Shown here: in pieces, positions 25,323-34,208 of the stretch
How the letters are laid out: the number at the start of each line of letters is the position of its first letter
Numbering within the stretch: position 1 is the stretch's first letter
From: Vibrio comitans
GTDB lineage: Bacteria; Pseudomonadota; Gammaproteobacteria; Enterobacterales; Vibrionaceae
Assembly: GCA_024346835.1 (NCBI GenBank)
Contig: AP024867.1
Location: forward strand, 930,001 to 994,000
DNA: 64,000 bases
Direction of reading: 5' to 3'
The notes under the pieces: model-generated
Told to the model about the DNA's origin: nothing
Seen by the model: the letters and a program-made list of their open reading frames with translations, nothing else
Database searches by the model: none
Made by a program: the position numbers and the translations under genes

Positions 25323-26306
25323 TTATGCTGAACCAAATCGCTCTTCCATCTTTTCAATAAACAATGAAACAACCCTCTCAGGTAATTCATTGATCCCAGC
25401 AGCCGCTTTCCTGCCTCCTCCCGTTGCAAACTGCGAGCACACATCATCGGCGCCTTCTCGATTCATTAAAGGGCTTCTTACGCTGACGGTGTGAGAATCA
25501 CCAGATGGATTTGCAGTTAAAACCGCTATAGCTTTCTTGGGATGCTCATTAGCAAGCCAGTTCCCATATGTGCCACTTATACGCCTTGCCCATGCTTGGC
25601 ACGGGAGTATATATATATCTATATGTTGAGTAGAGTAGGTTGCTTGAATTGATTTAACGTTATTCCAGTCGCGCTCAAACCCTGATTTTAGCTGTTGGAA
25701 AACACCATCTGTTTGATCTCTGAGGCGTAACGGGTTTGGGTATTTTAATAAAGATTCAAATAAGGCTTTAGGGTGAAAGTGAAGATCTTCAATCGAACCA
25801 CCATATCCGTTGTAATTGATCAATGTCCCTAGCTGATTGAGGAAATCTATGTCCTCATGAGCTACGCTGTGTTTTAACGCTAAAGCAGTTGCTTGCTCTG
25901 ATAGATTGTCACCAAAGGCGCCAACACAAGCCCATAGATAGTGAGAGTCATTCAGCAATAGATTGATGAGCAGGCTAGTACAAACGTCTGACGAGGTATC
26001 TAGAAGAGACTTTAGATGGGGAGAGATTGGAGCTACCCCTGTTCTATGATGGTCACAGTAGAATATGTTCACCTTATTTTCTATCAAAGAACGCAATGCT
26101 TCTTGGTTCTTCTCCATAGAGATATCTAACACTGTTACAGAGGTGGCATCTTGTTGGTCGACAACTTGCTGCAGTAGCTGAATGTCTCGCTTAACTCCGG
26201 TGATAAGTTTGGAGTTTTTGGGCTCACTTAGCCTGAGCTGTAATAAAGCGCAAATACCATCCGCGTCTCCGTTAAACACGTCATAATGCAAAGAGTGTTT
26301 AGACAT
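25323..26306 (-). CDS. DHH family phosphoesterase coupled to cysC
   Basis: 327 residues from the ATG at 26306, which lies inside the end of cysC (8-base overlap). The DHH metal-binding motifs are visible: NGDADG (12-17), D61 in VLDIS, DHH (85-87) in YCDHHRTG, and D133 in GAFGDN. A C-terminal DHHA1-type glycine motif GGGRKAAAG follows at about 300. The family includes RecJ, NrnA (pAp phosphatase and short-RNA nuclease) and pyrophosphatases. Coupling to cysC, which makes PAPS, suggests hydrolysis of the by-product PAP (3'-phosphoadenosine 5'-phosphate) to AMP, the job CysQ does elsewhere. That role is inferred from context. Last gene of the sulfate operon. Confidence 0.85.
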   Translation of the reverse strand: MSKHSLHYDVFNGDADGICALLQLRLSEPKNSKLITGVKRDIQLLQQVVDQQDATSVTVLDISMEKNQEALRSLIENKVNIFYCDHHRTGVAPISPHLKSLLDTSSDVCTSLLINLLLNDSHYLWACVGAFGDNLSEQATALALKHSVAHEDIDFLNQLGTLINYNGYGGSIEDLHFHPKALFESLLKYPNPLRLRDQTDGVFQQLKSGFERDWNNVKSIQATYSTQHIDIYILPCQAWARRISGTYGNWLANEHPKKAIAVLTANPSGDSHTVSVRSPLMNREGADDVCSQFATGGGRKAAAGINELPERVVSLFIEKMEERFGSA

Positions 26307-26895
26307 AGCCGTTATCTCGTAAGTACTGAACAACTTGCTCAGCACTATCTTCAATAGATTGTTGATCAGTTTTTAGATGTATCTCGGCCGATTGTGGCGC
26401 TTCATAATCAGATGTTAGGCCTGTGAAGTGTTCTATCTCGCCTTTGCGAGCTTTTTTATACAACCCTTTGGGATCGCGTAGTTCGCATGTTTCGATTGGA
26501 GTATCAACAAACACTTCAATGAATTCACCCTCTGGAAGAAGTGTACGAACTTGCTTTCTATCTGCGATAAAAGGGGATATGAAAGCAGTTAATACTAAGC
26601 TTCCAGAATCCACAAACAACCTAGCGACTTCGCCAATTCGTCTGATGTTTTCAATTCGGTCTTCATCAGAAAAGCCCAAGTCACGGTTTAGCCCATGGCG
26701 CACATTGTCACCATCTAATAGATAGCTATGGACTGACAGTTGATTGAGCTTAAGTTCTACGGCGTTCGCAATGGTGGATTTCCCTGAACCACTTAAGCCT
26801 GTAAACCAAAGCACAGCAGGTTTATGACCTTTGAGTTGTTGGCGTTGCTCTCGAGTAACAGACGCTTGGTGCCATACGATATTTTGGTTTCCCAT
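26299..26895 (-). CDS. cysC: Adenylylsulfate (APS) kinase
   Basis: 198 residues, the normal length. Walker A GLSGSGKS (33-40), the APS-contacting DGDNVRHGLN (61-70), FISPF with the acceptor-type Ser107, and the DPKGLYKKAR lid (141-150). It phosphorylates adenylyl sulfate to PAPS in the cytoplasm, the step after CysDN in sulfate assimilation. It lies after the SLC13 permease gene, but with a 307-bp gap filled by two palindromic repeats, and its end overlaps the DHH gene. Confidence 0.96.
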   Translation of the reverse strand: MGNQNIVWHQASVTREQRQQLKGHKPAVLWFTGLSGSGKSTIANAVELKLNQLSVHSYLLDGDNVRHGLNRDLGFSDEDRIENIRRIGEVARLFVDSGSLVLTAFISPFIADRKQVRTLLPEGEFIEVFVDTPIETCELRDPKGLYKKARKGEIEHFTGLTSDYEAPQSAEIHLKTDQQSIEDSAEQVVQYLRDNGYV

Positions 26896-26945
26896 GGTTT
26901 GTTTATTTCCTTATAAATAACAATTTGTAGCTGATAGCTCTATTT

Positions 26946-27032
26946 CGTCATCCTGGACTCGATCCAGGACCTTAGAATGCACAATATTCGCAATTTCCAC
27001 TCCCCAAGATGCTGGATTTCTCCAGCATGACG
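26946..27032 (+). repeat. Two-hairpin palindromic repeat, short type (87 bp)
   Basis: CGTCATCCTGG ... CCAGCATGACG. The second hairpin has no inner stem (ATGCTGGA-tttc-TCCAGCAT). It lies between cysC and the permease gene, within the transcribed operon but in the strand orientation opposite to the genes. The 15-mer TTGTAGCTGATAGCT at 26925-26939 just before it is also found between wzb and wzc. Confidence 0.85.
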
Positions 27033-27078
27033 TTAAAGGTACGATGTTAAAGTTGTGTTTAGCCATCAGCTTTATTTC

Positions 27079-27165
27079 CGTCATCCTAGACTTAATCCAG
27101 GATCTTAGGGTGTACGATATTCGCGATTTGCACTCCCTAAGATGCTGGATTTCTCCAGCATGACG
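27079..27165 (+). repeat. Two-hairpin palindromic repeat, short type (87 bp)
   Basis: CGTCATCCTAG ... CCAGCATGACG, same length and layout as the neighbour at 26946; starts are 133 bp apart. No gene is visible in the 26896-27202 gap apart from these units. Confidence 0.85.
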
Positions 27166-27202
27166 GTAAAACTACCTCCGTACCACAACCACACCTTTAA
27201 CC

Positions 27203-28936
27203 TCATAACCCAAAAAAGTGTTCAATCGCAAATATCGCGGTAAAACTATAAATCACACTAATCGGAGCGCCAATTTTTACAAAATCTGACAACTTGTACT
27301 GTCCTGCATTAAATACCATCAAGTTTGTTTGATAACCATACGGACTGATAAAGCTTGCACTAGCGCCAAAGGCTACGGCCATCACAAACGCTATTGGGTT
27401 TGCATCTAAACTCAAAGCAAGTGAGTAGGCGATGGGGAAGGTTACTGCTGCGGCTGCGTTATTGGTGACTAACTCTGTCAGTAGTAACGTAGCGAGAAAT
27501 ACAAATACCAACGCCAAGTGCGGGCTCACCGAGAGGTTATTTTGGATTAGTAAGTATTCTAGATGTTCAAACAATCCGCTATTTTGTATCGCAAACGACA
27601 TCACAATCGCTGAGGTGATAATAAGCCAGATGTGATAAGGAAAGCGCTGGGTAACGTCGTTGATAGTGAGTACGCCAAAGCATAGCAAGACGCCGAATAA
27701 CAACAGCATGGCTTTAAACAAAGTAACTAACCCAAGAGATGCCGATACTAGTGCGACTACAAAACCAAACAAGGTAGCCTTTTCGCCAATCCCCTGTATC
27801 TTATTTTCGACAGCGATATCGCTTAGTAATATAAAGTGCTTCTGAAAGCTTGGAGCTAGTGAAGGTGGCTCCCCAGCTGTCAAAACTAGGTAATCTCCGG
27901 CCTTAAGCTTTACTTCACCCAATTTGCCAGATAAGCGTACGCCGTTGCGCTTTATGGCGACAACACCCGCGTTAAAGGTTTGTCTGAAATTACATTCTTT
28001 GAGTGAGCGATTCACTAATCGGCTTTGCGGCAACAAAATAGCCTCAACAAAGCTGTGCGATGCTAAGCCCTCTTTATCAGCGAATATTTCAAGTCCGTTG
28101 TAATGCTTTAGCTGAGATACCTTCGATACATCACCATTGAAAAAGAGTCGGTCGTTTTTTTGCAATATTTCGCTAGGGGATACAGGGCTGATTATGTTGC
28201 CGTCTCGCTCCATCTCTATTAGAAATAGCGACTCCATATGACGTAAACCATTCTGGTTTATATCCTTGCCGATGAGTGCAGAACCCTCTGAAACACTGGC
28301 TTCAATAAAATAACTATCGTTAATTGGTGCATTGGTTTCGTTGTTGGGCAAAAATCTAACTAAAAGTGTTAACACTAAGCCGCACGCAACCACAACGCAT
28401 AATCCAACCGCAGTGAAATCAAAAAATGCCAGAGGGGGGAGGTCAGTATCAATAAGAAGGCTGTTCACGATCAGGTTGGTAGAGGTACCAATAAGCGTGA
28501 GTGTGCCCCCCAATATAGCGGCATAAGATAACGGTAGAAGTAGTTTGGTAGCACTATGATGTGGGTTGTTGCGTATTGGAGACAATAAGCTAGATACAAC
28601 GGCTGTATTGTTCAAGAAAGCAGAGAAAACAACCGTAAAACCAAATAAACGTGCGAAGGTTTTACCGTAACTTGGGCGAATGACGTATTGTGCCATAATT
28701 CTCAATACGCGGGTTTTCTCAAGAGCTATGGAGCATAGCATCAGCAATATTAGAGTAAGCAGGCCCTGGTTAGAACCTGCGTTGATAACTTGCTCGCTAG
28801 AGACGAGATCCAAAGAGAAAAGTACCAGCAGCGCTAACCCAAACACGCGAGCAGGGTGTTTCTGGAAGCGAATGAGTGAAATAATGGTGGTAATGAATAC
28901 CACCAATACAATTCCACTTTGCAAGCTAATGCCCAT
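27203..28936 (-). CDS. SLC13-family permease with two TrkA-C domains, likely sulfate uptake
   Basis: 577 residues. Several membrane helices at each end (about 1-195 and 375-577) enclose a soluble part (about 205-365) with two RCK_C/TrkA-C-like domains (one starting near SEGSALIGKDINQNGL, the other near RLVNRSLKECNFRQ). The SLC13/DASS conserved segments SNLIVNSLL-type and TNNAAAAVTFPIAYSLAL are present. Family members carry sulfate or dicarboxylates with sodium. Its place 3 bp after cysN and before cysC supports a sulfate transporter. The start is the ATG at 28936. Confidence 0.88.
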   Translation of the reverse strand: MGISLQSGIVLVVFITTIISLIRFQKHPARVFGLALLVLFSLDLVSSEQVINAGSNQGLLTLILLMLCSIALEKTRVLRIMAQYVIRPSYGKTFARLFGFTVVFSAFLNNTAVVSSLLSPIRNNPHHSATKLLLPLSYAAILGGTLTLIGTSTNLIVNSLLIDTDLPPLAFFDFTAVGLCVVVACGLVLTLLVRFLPNNETNAPINDSYFIEASVSEGSALIGKDINQNGLRHMESLFLIEMERDGNIISPVSPSEILQKNDRLFFNGDVSKVSQLKHYNGLEIFADKEGLASHSFVEAILLPQSRLVNRSLKECNFRQTFNAGVVAIKRNGVRLSGKLGEVKLKAGDYLVLTAGEPPSLAPSFQKHFILLSDIAVENKIQGIGEKATLFGFVVALVSASLGLVTLFKAMLLLFGVLLCFGVLTINDVTQRFPYHIWLIITSAIVMSFAIQNSGLFEHLEYLLIQNNLSVSPHLALVFVFLATLLLTELVTNNAAAAVTFPIAYSLALSLDANPIAFVMAVAFGASASFISPYGYQTNLMVFNAGQYKLSDFVKIGAPISVIYSFTAIFAIEHFFGL

Positions 28937-28939
28937 TCT

Positions 28940-30355
28940 TTAGCCCTTGCTAAGCAAGTCTTTAGCATCCCAATGCGGGAAGTGCTTACGGACCAACTGA
29001 TTGAGCTCAAGCTCAAACTCAGAATATTCATGACTAGGCTGGCGCTTACTCTCTAGTGCTCCTTCAATCATCCCGGCACCAACAGTAGCATTGGTCAGTC
29101 TATCGATGATGATGAACGCTCCGGTAATACGATTGTTGTCATAGGCATCAAAGACCACTTTCTCATTAAGGTTGAGATGACATAGGCCAATTTCATTTAA
29201 GTTTAACTGGTTAGCCTCGAGCTTTTGCATGCTATTAACATCGACGCGGTGCTCAATTTTAGACACCTGACCAGTCACCGTCTTTGTACCAAGCTTTATC
29301 AGATATTCTCGATTGAGTTGTAGAGCGTCTTCATTCATCCACACGACATTTGATGAAACGGCATTCGAGTAATGCGGTTGCTGATCAGGACGGACTAAAA
29401 TGTCACCACGGCTAATATCTACTTCGTCTTCTAAAGTAAGTGTCACCGCTTGCCCTGCGTAAGATGAGGTGAGGTCGCCATCGAAAGTAACGATTGATTT
29501 TACCTTACTCTCTTTGCCTGATGGGAGTACCTGAATGCGGTCGCCAACACGAACCTCTCCAGATACAACCGTCCCACAAAAGCCACGAAAGTCGAGATTA
29601 GGGCGATTTACGTATTGAACAGGAAATCTAAACTCTCCTTCTTCTTTACTTTTAGTAGTTTTGGCAGAATTAAGTAAGCGCATTAATGTTGAGCCAGGGT
29701 ACCAACTCATGTTCTGGCTGGGGAATACCACATTATCGCCATGCAAAGCAGACACTGGCACAAACTGAATGCTTTCGAAGTTTAATTCCTTAGCAAATTT
29801 ACGATACTCTTTTTTGATAGATTGATAACGCTGTTGGCTGTAATCAACGGTATCCATTTTATTGACCGCAATAATGGCGTGTTTAATGCCTAGCAAAGAA
29901 CAAATAAAAGAGTGACGGCGAGTTTGGGTTTGGACGCCATGTCGAGCATCAATCAAGATGATTGCGAGATCTGAAGTAGACGCGCCGGTAGCCATATTGC
30001 GAGTGTACTGCTCATGTCCTGGAGTATCTGCAATAATAAACTTGCGTTGGTCAGTTGTGAAATAGCGATAAGCCACATCAATGGTGATGCCTTGTTCGCG
30101 CTCAGACTGCAGTCCATCAACAAGCAGGGCTAAATCAAACTCTTGATCTGTGGTGTTGTATTTTTTTGAGTCTTTTTGAATGGCCGAAAGCTGGTCTTCA
30201 AAAATCATTTGATTGTCATACAGCAAACGCCCAATCAATGTCGATTTGCCGTCATCTACACTGCCACAAGTAATAAAACGCAGCAGGTCTTTGTTTTCAT
30301 GTTGTTTTAAATACGCTTCGACATCATACGAAAGCAAATCTGAAATTGTGTTCAT
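28940..30355 (-). CDS. cysN: Sulfate adenylyltransferase subunit 1 (GTPase)
   Basis: 471 residues. G1 motif GSVDDGKST (31-39), G3 DTPGHEQY (about 110), G4 NKMD (about 165), then EF-Tu-like beta-barrel domains. CysN hydrolyses GTP to drive formation of APS from ATP and sulfate by CysD. In this operon it is separated from cysD by 351 bp of palindromic repeats, although the pair is normally close together. No CysC fusion is present; cysC is a separate gene downstream. Confidence 0.96.
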   Translation of the reverse strand: MNTISDLLSYDVEAYLKQHENKDLLRFITCGSVDDGKSTLIGRLLYDNQMIFEDQLSAIQKDSKKYNTTDQEFDLALLVDGLQSEREQGITIDVAYRYFTTDQRKFIIADTPGHEQYTRNMATGASTSDLAIILIDARHGVQTQTRRHSFICSLLGIKHAIIAVNKMDTVDYSQQRYQSIKKEYRKFAKELNFESIQFVPVSALHGDNVVFPSQNMSWYPGSTLMRLLNSAKTTKSKEEGEFRFPVQYVNRPNLDFRGFCGTVVSGEVRVGDRIQVLPSGKESKVKSIVTFDGDLTSSYAGQAVTLTLEDEVDISRGDILVRPDQQPHYSNAVSSNVVWMNEDALQLNREYLIKLGTKTVTGQVSKIEHRVDVNSMQKLEANQLNLNEIGLCHLNLNEKVVFDAYDNNRITGAFIIIDRLTNATVGAGMIEGALESKRQPSHEYSEFELELNQLVRKHFPHWDAKDLLSKG

Positions 30356-30441
30356 GTTAACCGTTCCTTTGGTCGTTGGGTGGTTACAAATTCTATTTGT
30401 TGGTCAGGTTGTTCTGATTCTTAGCCCTTAGCCCTTAGCAC

Positions 30442-30528
30442 CGTCATCCTGACGTAGGTCAGGACCCTAGGACGCACAATGCTGGTCAATCGCACTCTCT
30501 AAGATGCTGGATCAAGCCCAGCATGACG
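30442..30528 (+). repeat. Two-hairpin palindromic repeat, short type (87 bp)
   Basis: CGTCATCCTGAC ... CCAGCATGACG between cysD and cysN. Hairpin 2 is ATGCTGG-atcaagc-CCAGCAT. Confidence 0.85.
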
Positions 30529-30636
30529 GCTTGGTTGCCCTCGATGCTTACCCTTCGCACCGTCATCCTGACGACTTGGTTACACTCGATGCCTACCCTT
30601 CGTACCGTCATCCTGACGAAGGTCAGGATCTTAGGA
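30529..30636 (+). repeat. 45-bp direct repeat fused to a partial palindromic unit
   Basis: The block CTTGGTT...CTCGATG...ACCCTTCG...CCGTCATCCTGACG occurs twice at a 45-bp interval (from 30530 and 30575). A partial unit with the complete first hairpin follows (30606-30636). The junctions look like slippage or recombination between repeat ends (inference). Confidence 0.75.
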
Positions 30637-30706
30637 GGCACAATGTTGTTATTTAGCACTATCCAAGTTGATGAAATCAGCTCTACATAACAAGGCTCAA
30701 GTTTTC

Positions 30707-31615
30707 TTAGAAATACCCTTCCATCTTCTTCTTCTCCATCGAACCTGAAGAGTCGTTATCTATAACTCGGCCCTGCCTTTCTGATGTAGCGGTCAAAAGC
30801 ATCTCTTGAATGATCTCGGGAAGAGTCTCAGCTTGCGATTCAATAGCTCCCGTCAACGGATAACAGCCTAGTGTTCTAAAGCGTACTTTCTTCATCTCTG
30901 GGGTTTCGCCAGGCTCAAGTGGCATGCGGTCGTCATCAACCATTATCAGGGTGCCATCACGCTCAACGACAGGGCGCTCCTTGGCAAAATACAAAGGAAC
31001 CATGTCGATGTTTTCTAGGTAGATGTATTGCCAGATATCGAGCTCTGTCCAATTTGATAACGGGAAGACTCGAATACTTTCACCTTTGTCTACTCGGGCG
31101 TTATAGACTTGCCAAAGTTCAGGGCGTTGGTTCTTTGGGTCCCATCGATGATTTTGATCGCGGAATGAATAAACTCTTTCTTTTGCGCGTGATTTTTCTT
31201 CATCTCGGCGTGCACCACCAAAAGCGGCATCGAATCCGTGCTCATCCAGTGCTTGTTTTAGAGATTCGGTTTTCATGATATCGGTATGCTTAGCACTACC
31301 GTGAGTGAAAGGGCTGATATCCATGTCTAAACCACGTTGGTTTTTATGAACGATTAGGTCGAGATCGTATTTGTCTGCCAACTCATCGCGAAACTCAATC
31401 ATTTGTTTAAATTTCCAGTTGGTATCGACATGCAGAAGAGGAAAGGGGACTTTCGCTGGATAGAAAGCCTTTCGAGCTAAATGCAGCAAAACCGAAGAGT
31501 CTTTACCTATTGAGTAAAGCATCACTGGATTTTCAAATTCAGCGGTCACTTCACGGAAGATTTGAATTGATTCAGCTTCTAGAGCCTTTAAGTGAGTAAG
31601 TCTGGCCGTATCCAT
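30707..31615 (-). CDS. cysD: Sulfate adenylyltransferase subunit 2
   Basis: 302 residues, the usual length. PP-loop YSIGKDSSVLLHL (about 34-46) in an adenylation domain, and the conserved FGGARRDEEKSRAKER segment (about 131-146). With CysN it adenylates sulfate to APS. First gene of the operon cysD-cysN-SLC13-cysC-DHH. Its promoter should lie in the long gap at 31616-32905 shared with the divergent polysaccharide operon. Confidence 0.97.
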   Translation of the reverse strand: MDTARLTHLKALEAESIQIFREVTAEFENPVMLYSIGKDSSVLLHLARKAFYPAKVPFPLLHVDTNWKFKQMIEFRDELADKYDLDLIVHKNQRGLDMDISPFTHGSAKHTDIMKTESLKQALDEHGFDAAFGGARRDEEKSRAKERVYSFRDQNHRWDPKNQRPELWQVYNARVDKGESIRVFPLSNWTELDIWQYIYLENIDMVPLYFAKERPVVERDGTLIMVDDDRMPLEPGETPEMKKVRFRTLGCYPLTGAIESQAETLPEIIQEMLLTATSERQGRVIDNDSSGSMEKKKMEGYF

Positions 31616-32692
31616 AATCGAAAGTTCTATCCCTATTGTTTCGTTGTGCTAGAAACCTAACAACAAAGTTAGCGTTTGACTCATAATCAAACAGTCTAAG
31701 ATAGGCAATGAAGGACTAAGGAAGGGATTTTTATTGCGGGAATTTGAATTTAAATCAATATATACAATAACTTAACTGTGTTTTGACCGAGATAAGATTC
31801 GCAGTCGAACATAAAGCATAAAAAGACTTTAGTTATAACTAAAGGTTTTAAAGAGATAATTTGCCTCTATAGATTCGAAAAAGATCTAGTTGTCAGAATT
31901 TCCTAGGTATGACGAATTCACTTTATACTGATGAACTTAATCTGCTCAATACGCCATCGTCGAATGCTCCTACTTGAGGTCCTATCTACAAACACTCCAA
32001 AACAGCCTTATAAGATACGAGAATGATGTTTAGAAACCCACTATGAAAGCTACATAAATGGAGAGGGTGTCGGTATGAGGGATAACGACTTTATATGTGG
32101 CCAATCTAAATATCTGGAGGTACTTAACAATAAACTCATTATTACCATTTTCCGCCAGGTACTTGAGTTAATATGCTAGTTGTTGAGTACTGTCTGCGAA
32201 AAAACTAACGAAAACTAGAACAACTTAACCGAGAACGCCTCTGCATGATCAGGATGAAAATCCACGTCAAGCAAGGTAGATTTGATAATTAATTACTTTA
32301 ATTTTAATCGGTTATGCTTTGGCAATCGTCAAAAACACGAGCTCATATGATGCGAAACTATATGCACCAAAAGTTATATTATTATTTGATAATTTGTAAG
32401 ATAATTTGATTTACTGGTGCTTTTAGAGTTATTATTCTACCCCCAAAGTGTTACTAAACCTTTTTGGTCATAAAACTGTAAAAACAATATGTCATTTTGC
32501 GCCATATGCGGACGTAAAACATGATTTTCGCATCATGCTGGCCTATTATTACGGTCAATTTGCACAGATTGTGCTTTGTTGCCTACTTTTAAGCATTTTG
32601 TTTATAACCAAAATTTATGTAAGACAGGTAATAAATAGATTGAATGAATTAAAAGTATTCCGTACTATATGTTTCATCAATATCACCTAATT

Positions 32693-32726
32693 TGTGATGT
32701 AGATCAAGTATTTGTGTCATCACAAA
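32693..32726. promoter_or_regulatory. CRP-like half-conserved site and adjacent inverted repeat
   Basis: TGTGA-N6-TCAAG at 32693-32708 matches the CRP consensus except for the last bases. Immediately after it, TTTGTG-tcat-CACAAA (32711-32726) is a perfect 6-4-6 inverted repeat. Both lie upstream of the ops element and could be operators for the polysaccharide promoter. Pattern-based only. Confidence 0.35.
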
Positions 32727-32834
32727 ACGTTAAATACCGCCTTTAAAGCAACCATTTGCTTATGGGCAGACAATTAGTGAGCTCAGCCTCAAAGCTAAAC
32801 AACATCGAATCGTGGAATTTCGAATAATCCTCCG

Positions 32835-32846
32835 GGCGGTAGCGTA
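32835..32846 (+). promoter_or_regulatory. ops element (RfaH recruitment site)
   Basis: GGCGGTAGCGTA is an exact copy of the ops core found in JUMPstart leaders of polysaccharide, haemolysin and F-plasmid operons. In those, RNA polymerase pauses and loads RfaH, which suppresses termination over long operons. It is 60 bp before the wza start codon, on the correct strand. Confidence 0.88.
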
Positions 32847-32905
32847 TCCAAAATGCGCAAATCGTGTAAAATACCGCTAACTCAATAAGAACTTAAAATC
32901 CTTTT

Positions 32906-34183
32906 ATGAAACTTCATTTTAAAACGGTGTTGCCGTTAGCAACAGTGCTTGCCATATCGGGTTGTACTATGCCGGGATCAACTGTCGATCTTGGTGATAA
33001 GCAAATTTACAATACCTCTCCAGACGAATCTCAAATGTCTGAGCAAGAGTTGGCTGAAACACCGATTAACGTAGTAAACGTTTATCCTTTATCTCCATCA
33101 TTTGTGAATCGCTATGCTAGCTACTTTAATGTAGAGGCTCACTCTCGTAGTAATCCAGCCCTTGATGCGCAGATTGCAAACTACGAGTACGTTATTGGTC
33201 AGGGTGATATATTAAACATCACAATTTGGGATCATCCTGAATTGACGATCCCTGCAGGTTCTTATCGTAGTGCTCAAGAAGCGGGTCACTGGGTACATGC
33301 TGATGGAACAATCTTCTATCCATACATTGGATTTGTGAAGGTAGCGGGTAAAACAGTTACAGAAGTGCGTAAAGAGATTTCCCAACGCCTAGCTCGTTAT
33401 ATTGAGAGCCCTCAGGTTGACGTTAATATTGCTGGTTTCCGCTCTCAAAAAGCCTATGTAACAGGTGAGATTCGCCAGCCAGGCTACCAACCTCTTACTA
33501 ACGTTCCTCTAACGTTCTTAGATGCTATCAATCAAGCTGGTGGCCTAACCACTGACGCGGATTGGCGTAATGTTACTCTTACTCGTGATGGAAAAGCTGA
33601 AACATTATCTTTGCATGATTTAATGCAAAACGGTGACTTGACTGAAAACCGTCTGTTACAAAAAGGGGATATCATCCATGTTCCTCGTAACGACGCGCAA
33701 AAAGTCTTTGTACTAGGTGAAGTTAATAATCCAACACAGCTAAAGATAGATCGTTCAGGTATGACTCTTACTGAAGCATTAAGTGGTGTTGGTGGTATCA
33801 ACGAACTAGCCGCTAATGCAACGGGTGTATTTATCTTCCGCAGTGGAGATCGTGATAAACAACATGAAGAGTACTTAGCTCAAGTTCGTGATGAGTCGCT
33901 ATCTCAAGAAGAGAAGCAAGAGATAGAAGCTGAAAAGCAAGAACTTGCTAAGCAAGGCAAAAAGCCTCGTCCAGAAAAAGTCATAGCTAACGTTTATCAG
34001 TTAGATATTAGTGATGCTACTGCATTGGTGACAGGTACAGAGTTTGAACTTGAACCATACGATGTAGTTTATGTTACTGCAGCACCAATTGAACAATACA
34101 ACCGTGTTGTTCGTCAGTTGTTGCCAACGATTACTGCATTGAATGATGGTAGTGAGTTCGTTAACCGAGTCCGTAACTGGTAA
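32906..34183 (+). CDS. wza: Polysaccharide export outer-membrane lipoprotein Wza
   Basis: 425 residues. Signal peptide with lipobox ISGC (Cys20). The polysaccharide export domain begins near YVIGQGDILNITIWDHPEL (about 92-110), followed by SLBB-type domains (KAYVTGEIRQPGYQPL and KVFVLGEVNNPTQLKI). A charged insert rich in Glu and Lys (about 320-355) sits in the last third. The C-terminal helix would form the outer-membrane barrel. Wza is the octameric channel through which Wzy-made capsule leaves. First gene of the operon, followed by wzb and wzc. Confidence 0.95.
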   Translation: MKLHFKTVLPLATVLAISGCTMPGSTVDLGDKQIYNTSPDESQMSEQELAETPINVVNVYPLSPSFVNRYASYFNVEAHSRSNPALDAQIANYEYVIGQGDILNITIWDHPELTIPAGSYRSAQEAGHWVHADGTIFYPYIGFVKVAGKTVTEVRKEISQRLARYIESPQVDVNIAGFRSQKAYVTGEIRQPGYQPLTNVPLTFLDAINQAGGLTTDADWRNVTLTRDGKAETLSLHDLMQNGDLTENRLLQKGDIIHVPRNDAQKVFVLGEVNNPTQLKIDRSGMTLTEALSGVGGINELAANATGVFIFRSGDRDKQHEEYLAQVRDESLSQEEKQEIEAEKQELAKQGKKPRPEKVIANVYQLDISDATALVTGTEFELEPYDVVYVTAAPIEQYNRVVRQLLPTITALNDGSEFVNRVRNW

Positions 34184-34208
34184 TTTGCCAAAGTAGCGAA
34201 GTGAAGTA

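Larger units (their letters stand above)
31616..32905. other. 1.3-kb intergenic region and leader of the polysaccharide operon
   Basis: An AT-rich gap between the divergent cysD and wza. No convincing gene: the longest plus-strand frame (32448-32690, GTG start, no ribosome site) is not supported. The right end holds a CRP-like site, an inverted repeat and an ops element, annotated separately. Promoters for both directions should be here, but I could not place them with confidence. Confidence 0.6.

Noticed and set aside
32448..32690. 80-codon frame in the capsule leader with one hydrophobic segment
   Set aside because: GTG start without a ribosome site, AT-rich random-looking composition and no motif.
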